From positions 1 to 29,775 of the forward strand of contig JAKAAZ010000009.1 in NCBI GenBank assembly GCA_021802085.1: 29,775 nucleotides of DNA. The letters run 5' to 3'. The stretch's first letter is position 1. The number at the start of each line of letters is the position of its first letter. Shown piece after piece: positions 1 through 6,932 of the stretch. A program made the position numbers and the translations under genes. Origin of the DNA: Acidobacteriota bacterium. GTDB taxonomy: Bacteria; Acidobacteriota; Terriglobia; Terriglobales; Acidobacteriaceae. The notes under the pieces were generated by a model, which saw nothing but the letters and a program-made list of their open reading frames with translations, was not told the origin of the DNA and searched no databases.

Positions 1-28
1 TTGAGCGGGAGCGGGCGGCGAGTTCTGC

Positions 29-34
29 TATATT
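29..34 (+). promoter_or_regulatory. possible -10 box of the tRNA-Asp promoter
   Basis: TATATT ends 15 bases before the mature tRNA 5' end, a usual place for a sigma-70 type -10 box. The window starts too close for a -35 box to be judged; TTGAGC at the window edge is spaced too far away. This is a weak call from position and composition only. Confidence 0.3.
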
Positions 35-49
35 GAGAAAGTAGTTGTT

Positions 50-126
50 GGGGACGTAGTTCAGTTGGTTAGAATGCTGCCCTGTCACGGCAGAGGTCGC
101 GGGTTCGAGCCCCGTCGTCCCCGCCA
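50..126 (+). tRNA. tRNA-Asp (anticodon GTC), likely integration site
   Basis: The sequence folds as a full cloverleaf. The acceptor stem GGGGACG pairs with CGTCCCC, followed by discriminator G and an encoded CCA. The anticodon stem CTGCC/GGCAG carries loop CTGTCAC with anticodon GTC, and the T-arm has the usual TTCGAGC loop. The stop codon of a tyrosine recombinase lies only 24 bases beyond the CCA. This is the standard arrangement for an element that integrated into the 3' end of a tRNA gene and rebuilt it. No second copy of the tRNA 3' end was found by eye elsewhere in the window, so the opposite attachment site is probably outside it. Confidence 0.97.
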
Positions 127-149
127 TTAAGTCAAGCGGATTGTTAGAC

Positions 150-1388
150 TTAAGGCGAAGTAAAAGTGGCAAGTTTTACCCGTGAGGGTGCTGAAGGGTG
201 CTGAACGATTTCAGCACCCTTTTTGCGTGCGTCTATCACTTGATCTGAGGGTGCTGGCGAGGGTGCTGAATCTCCGGCCATCAGCATCTCTACCACCTTG
301 TTGTTGGCCTCGCGCTTGGTCGCGGAAATGGCCCGCGTGTAAATTTCAAGCGTGATTCGCGAGTTGGCGTGACGCAGCAGTTCCTGGGCGGTTTTCAGGT
401 CCGCCCCAGCCGCTCGCAGATTGGTGGCGAGCGAGTGCCGGAACGTGTGCCAGCCGATTACCTTCCCCGTGATGCCTGCGCGCTCCAGTGCCGGCCGGAT
501 GACCCGTTTCAGGACCATATCCGGCGTCACTGGCTGCTTGCCTTCCTTGCGAACGGAAGGAAAGAGGAAGTGGTCGTCGTCGCCGTAGGGCGAGATTTCC
601 CTCCAGGCGTACAGGCAGTCGATGACCGCCGGGTGCAGCGGAACCGGCTTGCGGCTGGCTTCGGTTTTGGTATCTCCGAAGCGTCCGCGGACGCAGGAGC
701 GCAACACGTTGACCTGCATGAGGACCGGATCGACGTTCCTCCAGGTGAGCGCCACGAGTTCAGAACGCCGCAGCCCGGTACTGGCGGCAAGCATTACCAT
801 AGCCTTCTCGCGGAGCGGCAGCTCGGCAAGTAGCGCGGCGAATTCGCCCGGCGTGAGCACATCGGGCTCACGCAGACGCTTCGCTGAACAGCGGACCTTG
901 GTAATCGGGTTGTGGTGGATCCACTCGTAGCGGATGGCGTGATTGAACACTGCCGACATAACGTTGCGAATCTTGCTCCGGGTTCCCGGCGCAAGAGCGA
1001 GCGAGTGCAGCCACTCCTCGACCTGCATGGTTCGAACGTCTGAGAGAGCCTTGTCGCCCCACTTGGGAACGATGTGGTTCTTCAGATATTGCGAAATGCC
1101 GTGGATCGTGGCGAATGCCTTACGATCCGGTGTCAGCTCATGCAGGCGATAGTGGGCTACGAGTTCCGCGACCGTCATGGGGACGCGAACCTCGGCGTTG
1201 ATGTTGGCGCGAAAATCGGCAACGGCTTTTTCCGCATCGCCGCGCTTCGGCAACTCGATCACTGTGCCGATGGTGCGTTTGCGGTATCTGCGTGTCCCGC
1301 CAAATTCGTCGTACCAGCGGAATACCCAAATGTCCGGGCCGTTTTTGCGCTTCAGTCTCAAGAGGCTTCCCTGTTGAAAGCGGCTCAT
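150..1388 (-). CDS. int: tyrosine recombinase (site-specific integrase of the element)
   Basis: This 412-residue phage-type integrase performs strand exchange between the element and its tRNA attachment site. The N-terminus is an SAM-like core-binding region (about residues 70-160, 'MTVAELVAHYRLHEL'). The catalytic domain follows: Arg207 in TGLRRSE, a likely beta-hairpin Lys241, the box-II motif HTFRHS (His314, Arg317), His340 in LLRHAN and nucleophile Tyr350 in LEIYTRA. All catalytic residues are present, so it should be active. The ATG at 1388 is chosen because it has a GGAGG ribosome site and overlaps the upstream helix-turn-helix gene as ATGA; the frame stays open to 1655, but that stretch is covered by the other gene. 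A roughly 60-residue tail after Tyr350 is encoded by DNA full of short repeats and a terminator-like hairpin. Its position beside tRNA-Asp fits a tRNA-targeting integrase. Confidence 0.95.
   Translation of the reverse strand: MSRFQQGSLLRLKRKNGPDIWVFRWYDEFGGTRRYRKRTIGTVIELPKRGDAEKAVADFRANINAEVRVPMTVAELVAHYRLHELTPDRKAFATIHGISQYLKNHIVPKWGDKALSDVRTMQVEEWLHSLALAPGTRSKIRNVMSAVFNHAIRYEWIHHNPITKVRCSAKRLREPDVLTPGEFAALLAELPLREKAMVMLAASTGLRRSELVALTWRNVDPVLMQVNVLRSCVRGRFGDTKTEASRKPVPLHPAVIDCLYAWREISPYGDDDHFLFPSVRKEGKQPVTPDMVLKRVIRPALERAGITGKVIGWHTFRHSLATNLRAAGADLKTAQELLRHANSRITLEIYTRAISATKREANNKVVEMLMAGDSAPSPAPSDQVIDARKKGAEIVQHPSAPSRVKLATFTSP
185..270. repeat. cluster of AGGGTGCTGAA repeats, candidate integrase arm-type sites
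   Basis: AGGGTGCTGAA occurs at 185-195, 195-205 and 260-270, inverted at 210-220, and as a 9-base partial copy at 248-256. Five copies in 86 bases beside an integration site resemble the arm-type binding sites that many tyrosine recombinases use next to attP. They lie inside the 3' end of the integrase coding frame, encoding its Ser/Pro/Ala-rich tail. The binding role is inferred. Confidence 0.5.
195..224 (+). terminator. Rho-independent terminator-like hairpin reading away from the tRNA
   Basis: Bases 195-205 pair perfectly with 210-220 (11 bp, loop CGAT) and are followed directly by TTTTT. On the plus strand this is a textbook intrinsic terminator about 70 bases after the tRNA. It lies antisense within the integrase 3' end. 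It could replace the native tRNA terminator that integration displaces. Confidence 0.65.
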
Positions 1389-1639
1389 GCGATCCTCCGT
1401 GCATGAGCGCCGATGGCTGCCTCTATGGTAGCGGGCGGCCGAGGTCTTCCGGTAGTGGAACCTTGAGCGATCACCCATTCCACCAGTTCGCTCTCCACAA
1501 AGCGCCACATTTTTCGTCGGCCTTCGCCCATCGGGTGCGACGGCACGTAGCCGCGCCTTGCCCAGTAAACGAGGGTCCGTCGATCCATTTGCAGTACCTT
1601 CGCTGCTTGGTCTGGATTCAGAAGGGGAGGTTTCTTCAT
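1385..1639 (-). CDS. excisionase-like helix-turn-helix protein
   Basis: This is an 84-residue DNA-binding protein of the MerR-like/HTH_17 excisionase family. The core (about residues 7-55) reads 'LNPDQAAKVLQMDRRTLVYW', then ARRGYVPSH, a wing with GEGRRKMWRF, and the closing ESELVEWV, the usual pattern for these small winged-helix proteins. Such proteins bend DNA at attachment sites to favour excision, or regulate the integrase. Its stop overlaps the integrase start as ATGA, so the two are translated as a coupled pair. The start at 1639 is the ATG nearest the domain; a longer reading to 1798 is open but adds 53 residues with no recognisable content. A regulator role is the alternative to Xis. 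Confidence 0.8.
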   Translation of the reverse strand: MKKPPLLNPDQAAKVLQMDRRTLVYWARRGYVPSHPMGEGRRKMWRFVESELVEWVIAQGSTTGRPRPPATIEAAIGAHARRIA

Positions 1640-1999
1640 AGGCGACTCGTCGCATTTGGCTGAGATCTGGCGTTTCGTCTTTATGCGGTGGCTGCTGGCT
1701 CTCAGCCCCGTGCTTTCCACAAGGGCGAAGGAGTTGTCACTCGTGCCGTTGTCCGCCCTCTGAAGACGAGAGTCGCCCTCCGTATCCACAGAGTCCAATG
1801 AAAAATACGAGGACTGTTATGCCGAACGCGCATAACAGAGTGCACTGGCGACAACCAATGCGCATTGAAGAAGCATCAAAGTCAACACCCGCTGCCCGAA
1901 CTATCGTTGCACGCACCCGGCGGTGGGACCCCTCAATCCGTCGTACCTCCAGTCGGTAAGCTGTTCCTGCCTCAGGTCTTCTCTCGGCGGAGGACAGCT
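1640..1999. other. intergenic region between divergent xis-int and lysR
   Basis: This stretch of about 360 bases should hold promoters for the minus-strand xis-int pair and the plus-strand lysR gene. The only strong structure seen is the perfect inverted repeat at 1814-1838. An in-frame TTG at 1865 would extend LysR by 45 residues, but these precede the normal LysR start and are not conserved-looking. Confidence 0.5.
1814..1838. promoter_or_regulatory. perfect inverted repeat, candidate LysR-type operator
   Basis: CTGTTATGC (1814-1822) and GCATAACAG (1830-1838) form a perfect 9-bp inverted repeat with a 7-base spacer. It sits between the divergent xis-int and lysR genes, 161 bases before the lysR start. 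LysR regulators commonly bind such dyads containing T-N11-A to control themselves and a divergent neighbour. Binding by the Xis-like protein is the alternative. Confidence 0.5.
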
Positions 2000-2935
2000 A
2001 TGGTTCTCCCAGAACTTCGTTGGGTGCAGGCGGCAATCGTCCTCGCGGAGGAACTGAATTTCTCCAGAGCCGCGGTGCGCCTCGGCATCCACCAGACTGC
2101 CCTGAGCAGACACATCGCGGAACTCGAAACTCTGCTCGATAAACCTCTCTTTGAGCGCGATCATCGAAAAGTTGAGCTGACCGCTGCTGGTCGGAAGTTT
2201 GTTGCCGACGCGCGACCGGCGATTGAACTGATCGAGCGCGCCATGGTTTCGGCCAGAGCTGATTCGGACAGCGCCGGCGAAGTTCTCAACATCGGCAGGT
2301 CCTCTTACACCGACCCATGGCTGGCCGCGGCTATTCGATCCGTTCATCTGCCGCTTTATCCGGGCCTGCGGATCAACTGGTCAAGCCGGTATTCGCATGA
2401 GGTCGCGAACGAGGTCATCGCCGGAACGCTCGATCTGGCGATCACGACGGGCGTTCCCGAGACGCCGCCGCTTACGTTCCTGAAGCTGGCGGAGCATCCT
2501 CTCTACATTGCAATGTCGAGGCATGATCCTCTGGCTGTCCGTCGCGAATTGAGGGTTATAGACCTGCACAACCGGGTCTGGATTCTGTTTGCAAAACAGG
2601 TGAGCCCGCACATGTATGACTCCGTAAAGCGCACGGCTGCGAAGGCGGAAGTCGAACCTTCGGAGCTGCATCACGTCACGGGTGCGGAAGAAGCTGTGCC
2701 GCTGATTCTGGAACGTGGTGGATTGGCATTCCTGACGCGGGCCGGAGCATGGCGGATCGCGCGTGACGGCATCACCATGCGTCCGCTTGCCGAAGAGAAT
2801 CTGCTGCTCGTCACGAACCTTGCCGCCCGTGCCGACAGCAAATCGCGCCTTGTGCGGGAGTTCGTCAAGGCGACCGCACAAAAGATGGAGAGTCTGCGTA
2901 AACCTGCGCAGGCGCGACTACCCATGAGTGCCTGA
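2000..2935 (+). CDS. LysR-family transcriptional regulator
   Basis: This is a 311-residue regulator of normal LysR length. The N-terminal winged helix-turn-helix (residues 4-65) has the family pattern 'VLAEELNFSRAAVRLGIHQ', then TALSRHIAELE and LFERDHRKVELTAAGR. The rest (about 90-300) is a periplasmic-binding-like effector domain of two lobes. The ATG at 2000 is chosen for its GGAGGA ribosome site and because the helix-turn-helix starts immediately after it. It is divergent from the xis-int pair with a strong dyad between them, so it may control element excision as well as itself. No metabolic target gene is adjacent, so the effector cannot be named. Confidence 0.9.
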   Translation: MVLPELRWVQAAIVLAEELNFSRAAVRLGIHQTALSRHIAELETLLDKPLFERDHRKVELTAAGRKFVADARPAIELIERAMVSARADSDSAGEVLNIGRSSYTDPWLAAAIRSVHLPLYPGLRINWSSRYSHEVANEVIAGTLDLAITTGVPETPPLTFLKLAEHPLYIAMSRHDPLAVRRELRVIDLHNRVWILFAKQVSPHMYDSVKRTAAKAEVEPSELHHVTGAEEAVPLILERGGLAFLTRAGAWRIARDGITMRPLAEENLLLVTNLAARADSKSRLVREFVKATAQKMESLRKPAQARLPMSA

Positions 2936-2966
2936 TCGAACATGGGGGCGTTTCATCGACCTCACA

Positions 2967-3152
2967 TTACGCCGGCAAATCCCGAATCTCGATGTTCAAG
3001 GGACCATCCATACCACATCTTGGGCAATGCACAATCCCCGAACTGAGTTCATGATCCGCAACTTCTTCTCGCGTTCGCGAATGGCCGCAGTGGATACAGA
3101 TGTGGAGATGGACCAGGTCAGCTTCGTTTTCACCCAAGGCTTCATCGCTCAT
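2967..3152 (-). CDS. small zinc-ribbon-like hypothetical protein
   Basis: This 61-residue product has two CxxC pairs, CIHCG and CPRCG, separated by about 24 residues, the layout of a small zinc ribbon. It starts MSDEALGENEADLV; this ATG is preferred because AGGAG lies 9 bases upstream. The frame can be extended by 8 residues to a TTG at 3176 with no ribosome site. It is convergent with lysR, 31 bases from its stop. The clean zinc-ligand pairs suggest a real gene, but the family is not recognised and no function is proposed. Confidence 0.5.
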   Translation of the reverse strand: MSDEALGENEADLVHLHICIHCGHSRTREEVADHELSSGIVHCPRCGMDGPLNIEIRDLPA

Positions 3153-3365
3153 GACCTTAAACTCCTGCATCGTCAACCAAGGTCTTTCTGTTTAGGATGA
3201 TTCACTTCAGGTCGGAAAGACTCGCCATTCACGATTCTTTAACAGAGATGTCCGAAACGGCGGCGACCAGGCGGTCCGGCAACCGCAACGCTCGTGGATG
3301 GCACGCGGGCCGAACAGGCCGGGAGTCGTAATTACCAAAGCAGTTGCTAAGAGAATTTATGCATT

Positions 3366-3563
3366 TCAGAAATCGTACCCGGGTAGCGTACAGCCGCCGT
3401 GTTGGGCGCATTCTGAAGCGAGCAAATCGAAGTTACGCTCAAACGATTTGTACTCGCGGTAGTTCTCGACCGCGACGGTCAGCATCCAGGAACAGATTCC
3501 CGCGAAGAGGATCAGGGCCGTCCACTGTTTAACGGATCGGGATTTCCGAAAGGCCGCGATCAT
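3366..3563 (-). CDS. hypothetical single-pass membrane protein
   Basis: This 65-residue ORF has a basic start (MIAAFRKSRSVKQ), one hydrophobic segment 'WTALILFAGICSWMLTVAV' at about residues 14-32, and a polar tail with two cysteines (ASECAQHGGCTL). The layout is that of a small inner-membrane protein. The ATG at 3563 has only a weak purine-rich stretch before it, and a GTG at 3578 is possible. It is not recognised and may be spurious; the hydropathy pattern is the only support. Confidence 0.35.
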   Translation of the reverse strand: MIAAFRKSRSVKQWTALILFAGICSWMLTVAVENYREYKSFERNFDLLASECAQHGGCTLPGYDF

Positions 3564-3746
3564 AGCCCCATTTTCCACCGGATCAGGCCGGACCGCAAAT
3601 CGCTGGGCCTCCTGGTCCAGTTGATACCGGCAACACCACGGTCGGAAATCACAAGAAGCCTCCGGAGATCACCTGTTGCCTTCCCAATGGAAATGTGGCA
3701 TTCTCCTGTTGGCAGCCAAAAGAGCAAAGAGGCGGTGCTGTATTCC

Positions 3747-4094
3747 ATGAAATCGAAGAAGGACGTACAACCGGGGACACTGGCCCTGATGGTATTGAAG
3801 ACTCTCGATGTGCTTGGGCCGCTGCACGGGTACGGAATTGCGCGGCGCATCGAGCAGATCAGCGGTGATCAGCTTTTCGTGAACCAGGGAACTCTCTATC
3901 CTGTACTGCTTCGGTTGGAGCAGGAGGGCGCTGTGGAGTCGGACTGGGGGCCATCCCAAAACAATCGCCGCGCCCGCTTCTATCGGCTGACCCGTGCTGG
4001 ACGCAAACTCCTCGAAACCGAGAAGCGCGATTGGGAGTTGACAGCGGCGATCATTGCCCGCTTCTTCGAGGTGAAGGCGGAGGATCTGGCATGA
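3747..4094 (+). CDS. PadR-family transcriptional regulator (acidobacterial type)
   Basis: This is a 115-residue winged-helix regulator. It shows the PadR signature: 'GTLALMVLKTLDVLGPLHGY' followed by GIARRIEQ, the recognition region 'QLFVNQGTLYPVLLRLEQEG', and the wing RRARFYRLTRAGRKLL. Short PadR proteins of this form are typically encoded directly before ADOP permeases in Acidobacteria and are thought to repress them. Here the stop overlaps the permease start as ATGA, so the two are translationally coupled. The ATG at 3747 starts at the domain edge. Its ribosome site is weak, and the frame is open back to 3621 without further recognisable content. Confidence 0.92.
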   Translation: MKSKKDVQPGTLALMVLKTLDVLGPLHGYGIARRIEQISGDQLFVNQGTLYPVLLRLEQEGAVESDWGPSQNNRRARFYRLTRAGRKLLETEKRDWELTAAIIARFFEVKAEDLA

Positions 4095-6784
4095 GAACGC
4101 TCAATCGATTCTTGATCCGTCTCCGTAATCTTGTCACCGGAAGGCGTGGCGATCAGAGGCTGCGCGAAGAGCTGGAGGAACACGCAGCCCTTCAGACGGA
4201 AGAAAACATTCGTGCGGGGATGCATCCCGAGGAAGCCCGTCGCCGGGCGCAGCTGAAGCTTGGCGGCGTCGAATCGGTTCGGGAGCAATACCACGCGGAA
4301 GAAGGGTTACCACTTGTGGAGCATCTGATCTGCGACCTTCGGTTCGGGCTGCGGCAACTGAAGAAGTCACCGGGGTTTGCGGCGACGGCGGTGCTGACGC
4401 TGTCACTGGGGATTGGCGGGGTGACCGCGGTTTTCAGCGTGGTTTACGCGGTGCTGTTGCGGCCGCTGCCGTATCCGCAGGCGAGCCGGCTGGTAGTGCT
4501 GCATGAGGCGATGGCGCACTTTGGCGGCGCGGCGAATCTGTCTGCGCCGGATGTGCCGGTGTATCAGCGTAATAGTCACGCGTTCACGGCGGTAGCAGGG
4601 TTTATCGGTGAGGGTTACGACGTGACGGGAGCGGGCGAGCCGTTCCGGGCGGATGCGGAGCGGGTGAGCGCGCAGATGTTTCCGGTGCTGGGGGTGGCGC
4701 CGCTCCTGGGGCGGCGGTTTACGCGGCAGGAAGACGAAAACAGCGCGTCGGTGGCGGTGATCAGCTACTCGTTGTGGAAGGAGCGGTTTGGCGGGAGCCA
4801 GCATGTGCTGGGCAGGACGATTGATCTGGACCTGCGGCCGTACACGATCATTGGGGTGATGCCGCGGGGCTTTGAGACGCCGTCAGGATTGGGAGCGATC
4901 GCTGCGCACGACCTGTGGGTGCCGCTGAGCCTGACGCCGACGGAACTGAAAAACGAGGCAAATGACCTCGACTACGGCGCGGTGGCGCGGCTAAAGGCGG
5001 GCGTGACGATGGCCCAGGCGCAGCAGGATGCCGAACGGGTGCTGAAGATCATTCAGGCAAAGGTGCCGGAGGCACATCTGTCGATCAGTCTGGCGGGATT
5101 GAAGAAGCAGACGGTGCAGGACGCGCGTCCGCTACTGCGGACGCTGCTCGGGGCGGTGGTGCTGATTCTGCTGATCGCGTGCGCGAATCTGGCGAATCTG
5201 CTACTGGTGCGGGCGGCGGGACGGCGGCGAGAGTTTGGAATGCGGATGGCGCTGGGCGCGGCGCGGAAGACGATTTTGCGGCAACTGCTGATGGAGTCGT
5301 TGCTGCTGAGCACCGCGGGCGGGGTGGCGGGGCTGGGCATGGCTGCTGCTGCGGTGCACTGGGCGGGCGCGGTTCTGCCGGGTTCTCTGCCTCGGCTGGG
5401 AGCGATTGCGATCGACTGGCCGGTGGCGCTGCTGGCGTCGGGGCTGGTGGGCGCGACGGGCGTGGCGTGCGGGCTGGCTCCGGCGCTTGCGAGCGCGAAG
5501 GCCGATGTGCTGGACTCGCTGCGTGAGGGCGGGCAGTCGACGGGGCAGGGGCGGTCGCAACATCGGCTGCGGAGCGCGCTGGTGGTGGGGGAGATGGCGC
5601 TGGCGCTGCTGCTGCTGGTGGGCGCAGGCCTGCTGCTGCGCAGCTTTGCGCGGATGATGGAGACGAATCCGGGATTTCGGCCGGAGCGGACGGTAACTGC
5701 GTCGGTGGCGCTGCCGAAGCAGGCTTATCCCACACAAGAGAAGGTGGACGAGTTCTTCAGGAATCTGGGAGCGAGGCTCCAGGAGCTGCCCGGAGTGACG
5801 GAGGTGGGGTTCGGGTCGAATATCCCCGTAGTGGGGCGGAACTCTTCGCGGCTGTTTGCGGCGCAGGACTACGTTCGCAGGCCGGGAGAGAGTTTTTCCA
5901 TCGCCTCGAATTATCTGACGACAGGAGAGTATTTCCGCGCACTGAAGATTCCGCTCATCGAGGGGCGGTACTTCAGCGCCGCGGACGACGCGGTGGGTGC
6001 GCCACTCGTGGTGATCGTCAGCCAGTCGCTGGCGAAGCGGTATTTTGCGGGTCGCGATCCGATCGGAATGCACATCAAGGTGGGGCCGAATTACCAATAC
6101 CGGATGCCGCCGATGCAGGTGGTTGGGGTAGTGGGCGACGTGAGCGATAATCCTGTGGGTGGCAAGCAGGATTTCGAGATGTACGAGCCACTGTCGCAAC
6201 TGGCGGCGGATCTGGGTCCGATGGGTGCCCTGATTGGGACGAAGGGCAACATGCACGCGGTGGTGCGGACGACCGGCGATCCGCAGGCGCTGGAGGGGGA
6301 ACTGAGGAGGGTAGTGCACCAGGCGAACCCCACACTGGCGGTGACAGATGTGCAGACGATGGAGGAGGTGATGTCGTCGACCGAGGCACCGCGGCGCTTC
6401 AACACCTGGATACTTACGTCGTTCGCCGCGATTGCACTGGGGCTGGCGATGCTGGGAATCTACGGTGTGCTGGCGTACGCGGTGACGGAGCGCACGCGGG
6501 AAATTGCGATTCGGATGGCGCTGGGGGCGACGCGCGGCGAAGTAGAGCGGAGAACGCTCGGCGGCGCGATGGCGCTCGGGTTGATGGGCGTAGGTGTGGG
6601 ACTGGCTGCGTCTGTGGCGCTGACGCGGTATCTCGCGAGCCTGCTGTACGAAGTGAAGCCGCTGGATGGGTTGACGCTGGCAGGAGCGGTTGTAGTTCTC
6701 CTGGCGTGCGCGGCGACGGCGGCTCTGCTGCCGGCGCGGCGGGCGGCGAGCGTGGATCCGATGCAGGCGCTGCGGTCCGAATGA
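4091..6784 (+). CDS. ADOP-type FtsX/MacB permease (acidobacterial duplicated orphan permease)
   Basis: This 897-residue inner-membrane protein belongs to the MacB/FtsX family. Residues 1-75 form a soluble prefix seen in ADOP proteins. A first transmembrane helix near residues 95-118 is followed by a large periplasmic MacB-like core domain. Next comes an FtsX block ('LLIACANLANLLLVRAAGRR', then REFGMRMALGAARKTILRQL). A second copy of the same arrangement ends with 'LGIYGVLAYAVTERTREIAI', RMALGATRGEVE and a final PARRAASVDPMQALR. The two repeated REIAIRMALGA-type motifs show the internal duplication. No ABC ATPase lies next to it, as is usual for these orphan permeases. GGAGG precedes the ATG, which overlaps the PadR stop. 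Its substrate is unknown. Confidence 0.92.
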   Translation: MRTLNRFLIRLRNLVTGRRGDQRLREELEEHAALQTEENIRAGMHPEEARRRAQLKLGGVESVREQYHAEEGLPLVEHLICDLRFGLRQLKKSPGFAATAVLTLSLGIGGVTAVFSVVYAVLLRPLPYPQASRLVVLHEAMAHFGGAANLSAPDVPVYQRNSHAFTAVAGFIGEGYDVTGAGEPFRADAERVSAQMFPVLGVAPLLGRRFTRQEDENSASVAVISYSLWKERFGGSQHVLGRTIDLDLRPYTIIGVMPRGFETPSGLGAIAAHDLWVPLSLTPTELKNEANDLDYGAVARLKAGVTMAQAQQDAERVLKIIQAKVPEAHLSISLAGLKKQTVQDARPLLRTLLGAVVLILLIACANLANLLLVRAAGRRREFGMRMALGAARKTILRQLLMESLLLSTAGGVAGLGMAAAAVHWAGAVLPGSLPRLGAIAIDWPVALLASGLVGATGVACGLAPALASAKADVLDSLREGGQSTGQGRSQHRLRSALVVGEMALALLLLVGAGLLLRSFARMMETNPGFRPERTVTASVALPKQAYPTQEKVDEFFRNLGARLQELPGVTEVGFGSNIPVVGRNSSRLFAAQDYVRRPGESFSIASNYLTTGEYFRALKIPLIEGRYFSAADDAVGAPLVVIVSQSLAKRYFAGRDPIGMHIKVGPNYQYRMPPMQVVGVVGDVSDNPVGGKQDFEMYEPLSQLAADLGPMGALIGTKGNMHAVVRTTGDPQALEGELRRVVHQANPTLAVTDVQTMEEVMSSTEAPRRFNTWILTSFAAIALGLAMLGIYGVLAYAVTERTREIAIRMALGATRGEVERRTLGGAMALGLMGVGVGLAASVALTRYLASLLYEVKPLDGLTLAGAVVVLLACAATAALLPARRAASVDPMQALRSE

Positions 6785-6821
6785 CGATGCGGCGCTGGCC
6801 GTCGGGTGGGCTGGAGATGTC

Positions 6822-6842
6822 GCCCCGGCGGTCGTCCGGGGC
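6822..6842. terminator. GC-rich hairpin after the ADOP gene
   Basis: GCCCCGG (6822-6828) pairs perfectly with CCGGGGC (6836-6842) around a 7-base loop, 37 bases after the permease stop. No T-run follows, so it is at best a weak terminator. Confidence 0.3.
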
Positions 6843-6874
6843 ATCGCATGAGGGCGGGCAGACGGGCGGCGGGC

Positions 6875-6907
6875 ATAAAAATGCGGAGCCGGTCTTGCTG
6901 GCTCCGC
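6875..6907 (-). terminator. Rho-independent terminator of the ardC-parB unit
   Basis: GCGGAGCC (6883-6890) pairs perfectly with GGCTCCGC (6900-6907), loop of 9. Read on the minus strand the stem is followed by ATTTTTATG. It lies 25 bases past the ParB stop, at the convergent junction with the permease gene, and may also slow plus-strand transcription. Confidence 0.75.
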
Positions 6908-6932
6908 GAGGGACTTTTCTGTTGGTTGGCGA

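Noticed and set aside
5037..5046. GGGTGCTGAA inside the permease gene as another integrase arm site
   Set aside because: It is a single copy in coding DNA far from the attachment site. It shows that isolated copies occur by chance, so only the cluster at 185-270 is meaningful.
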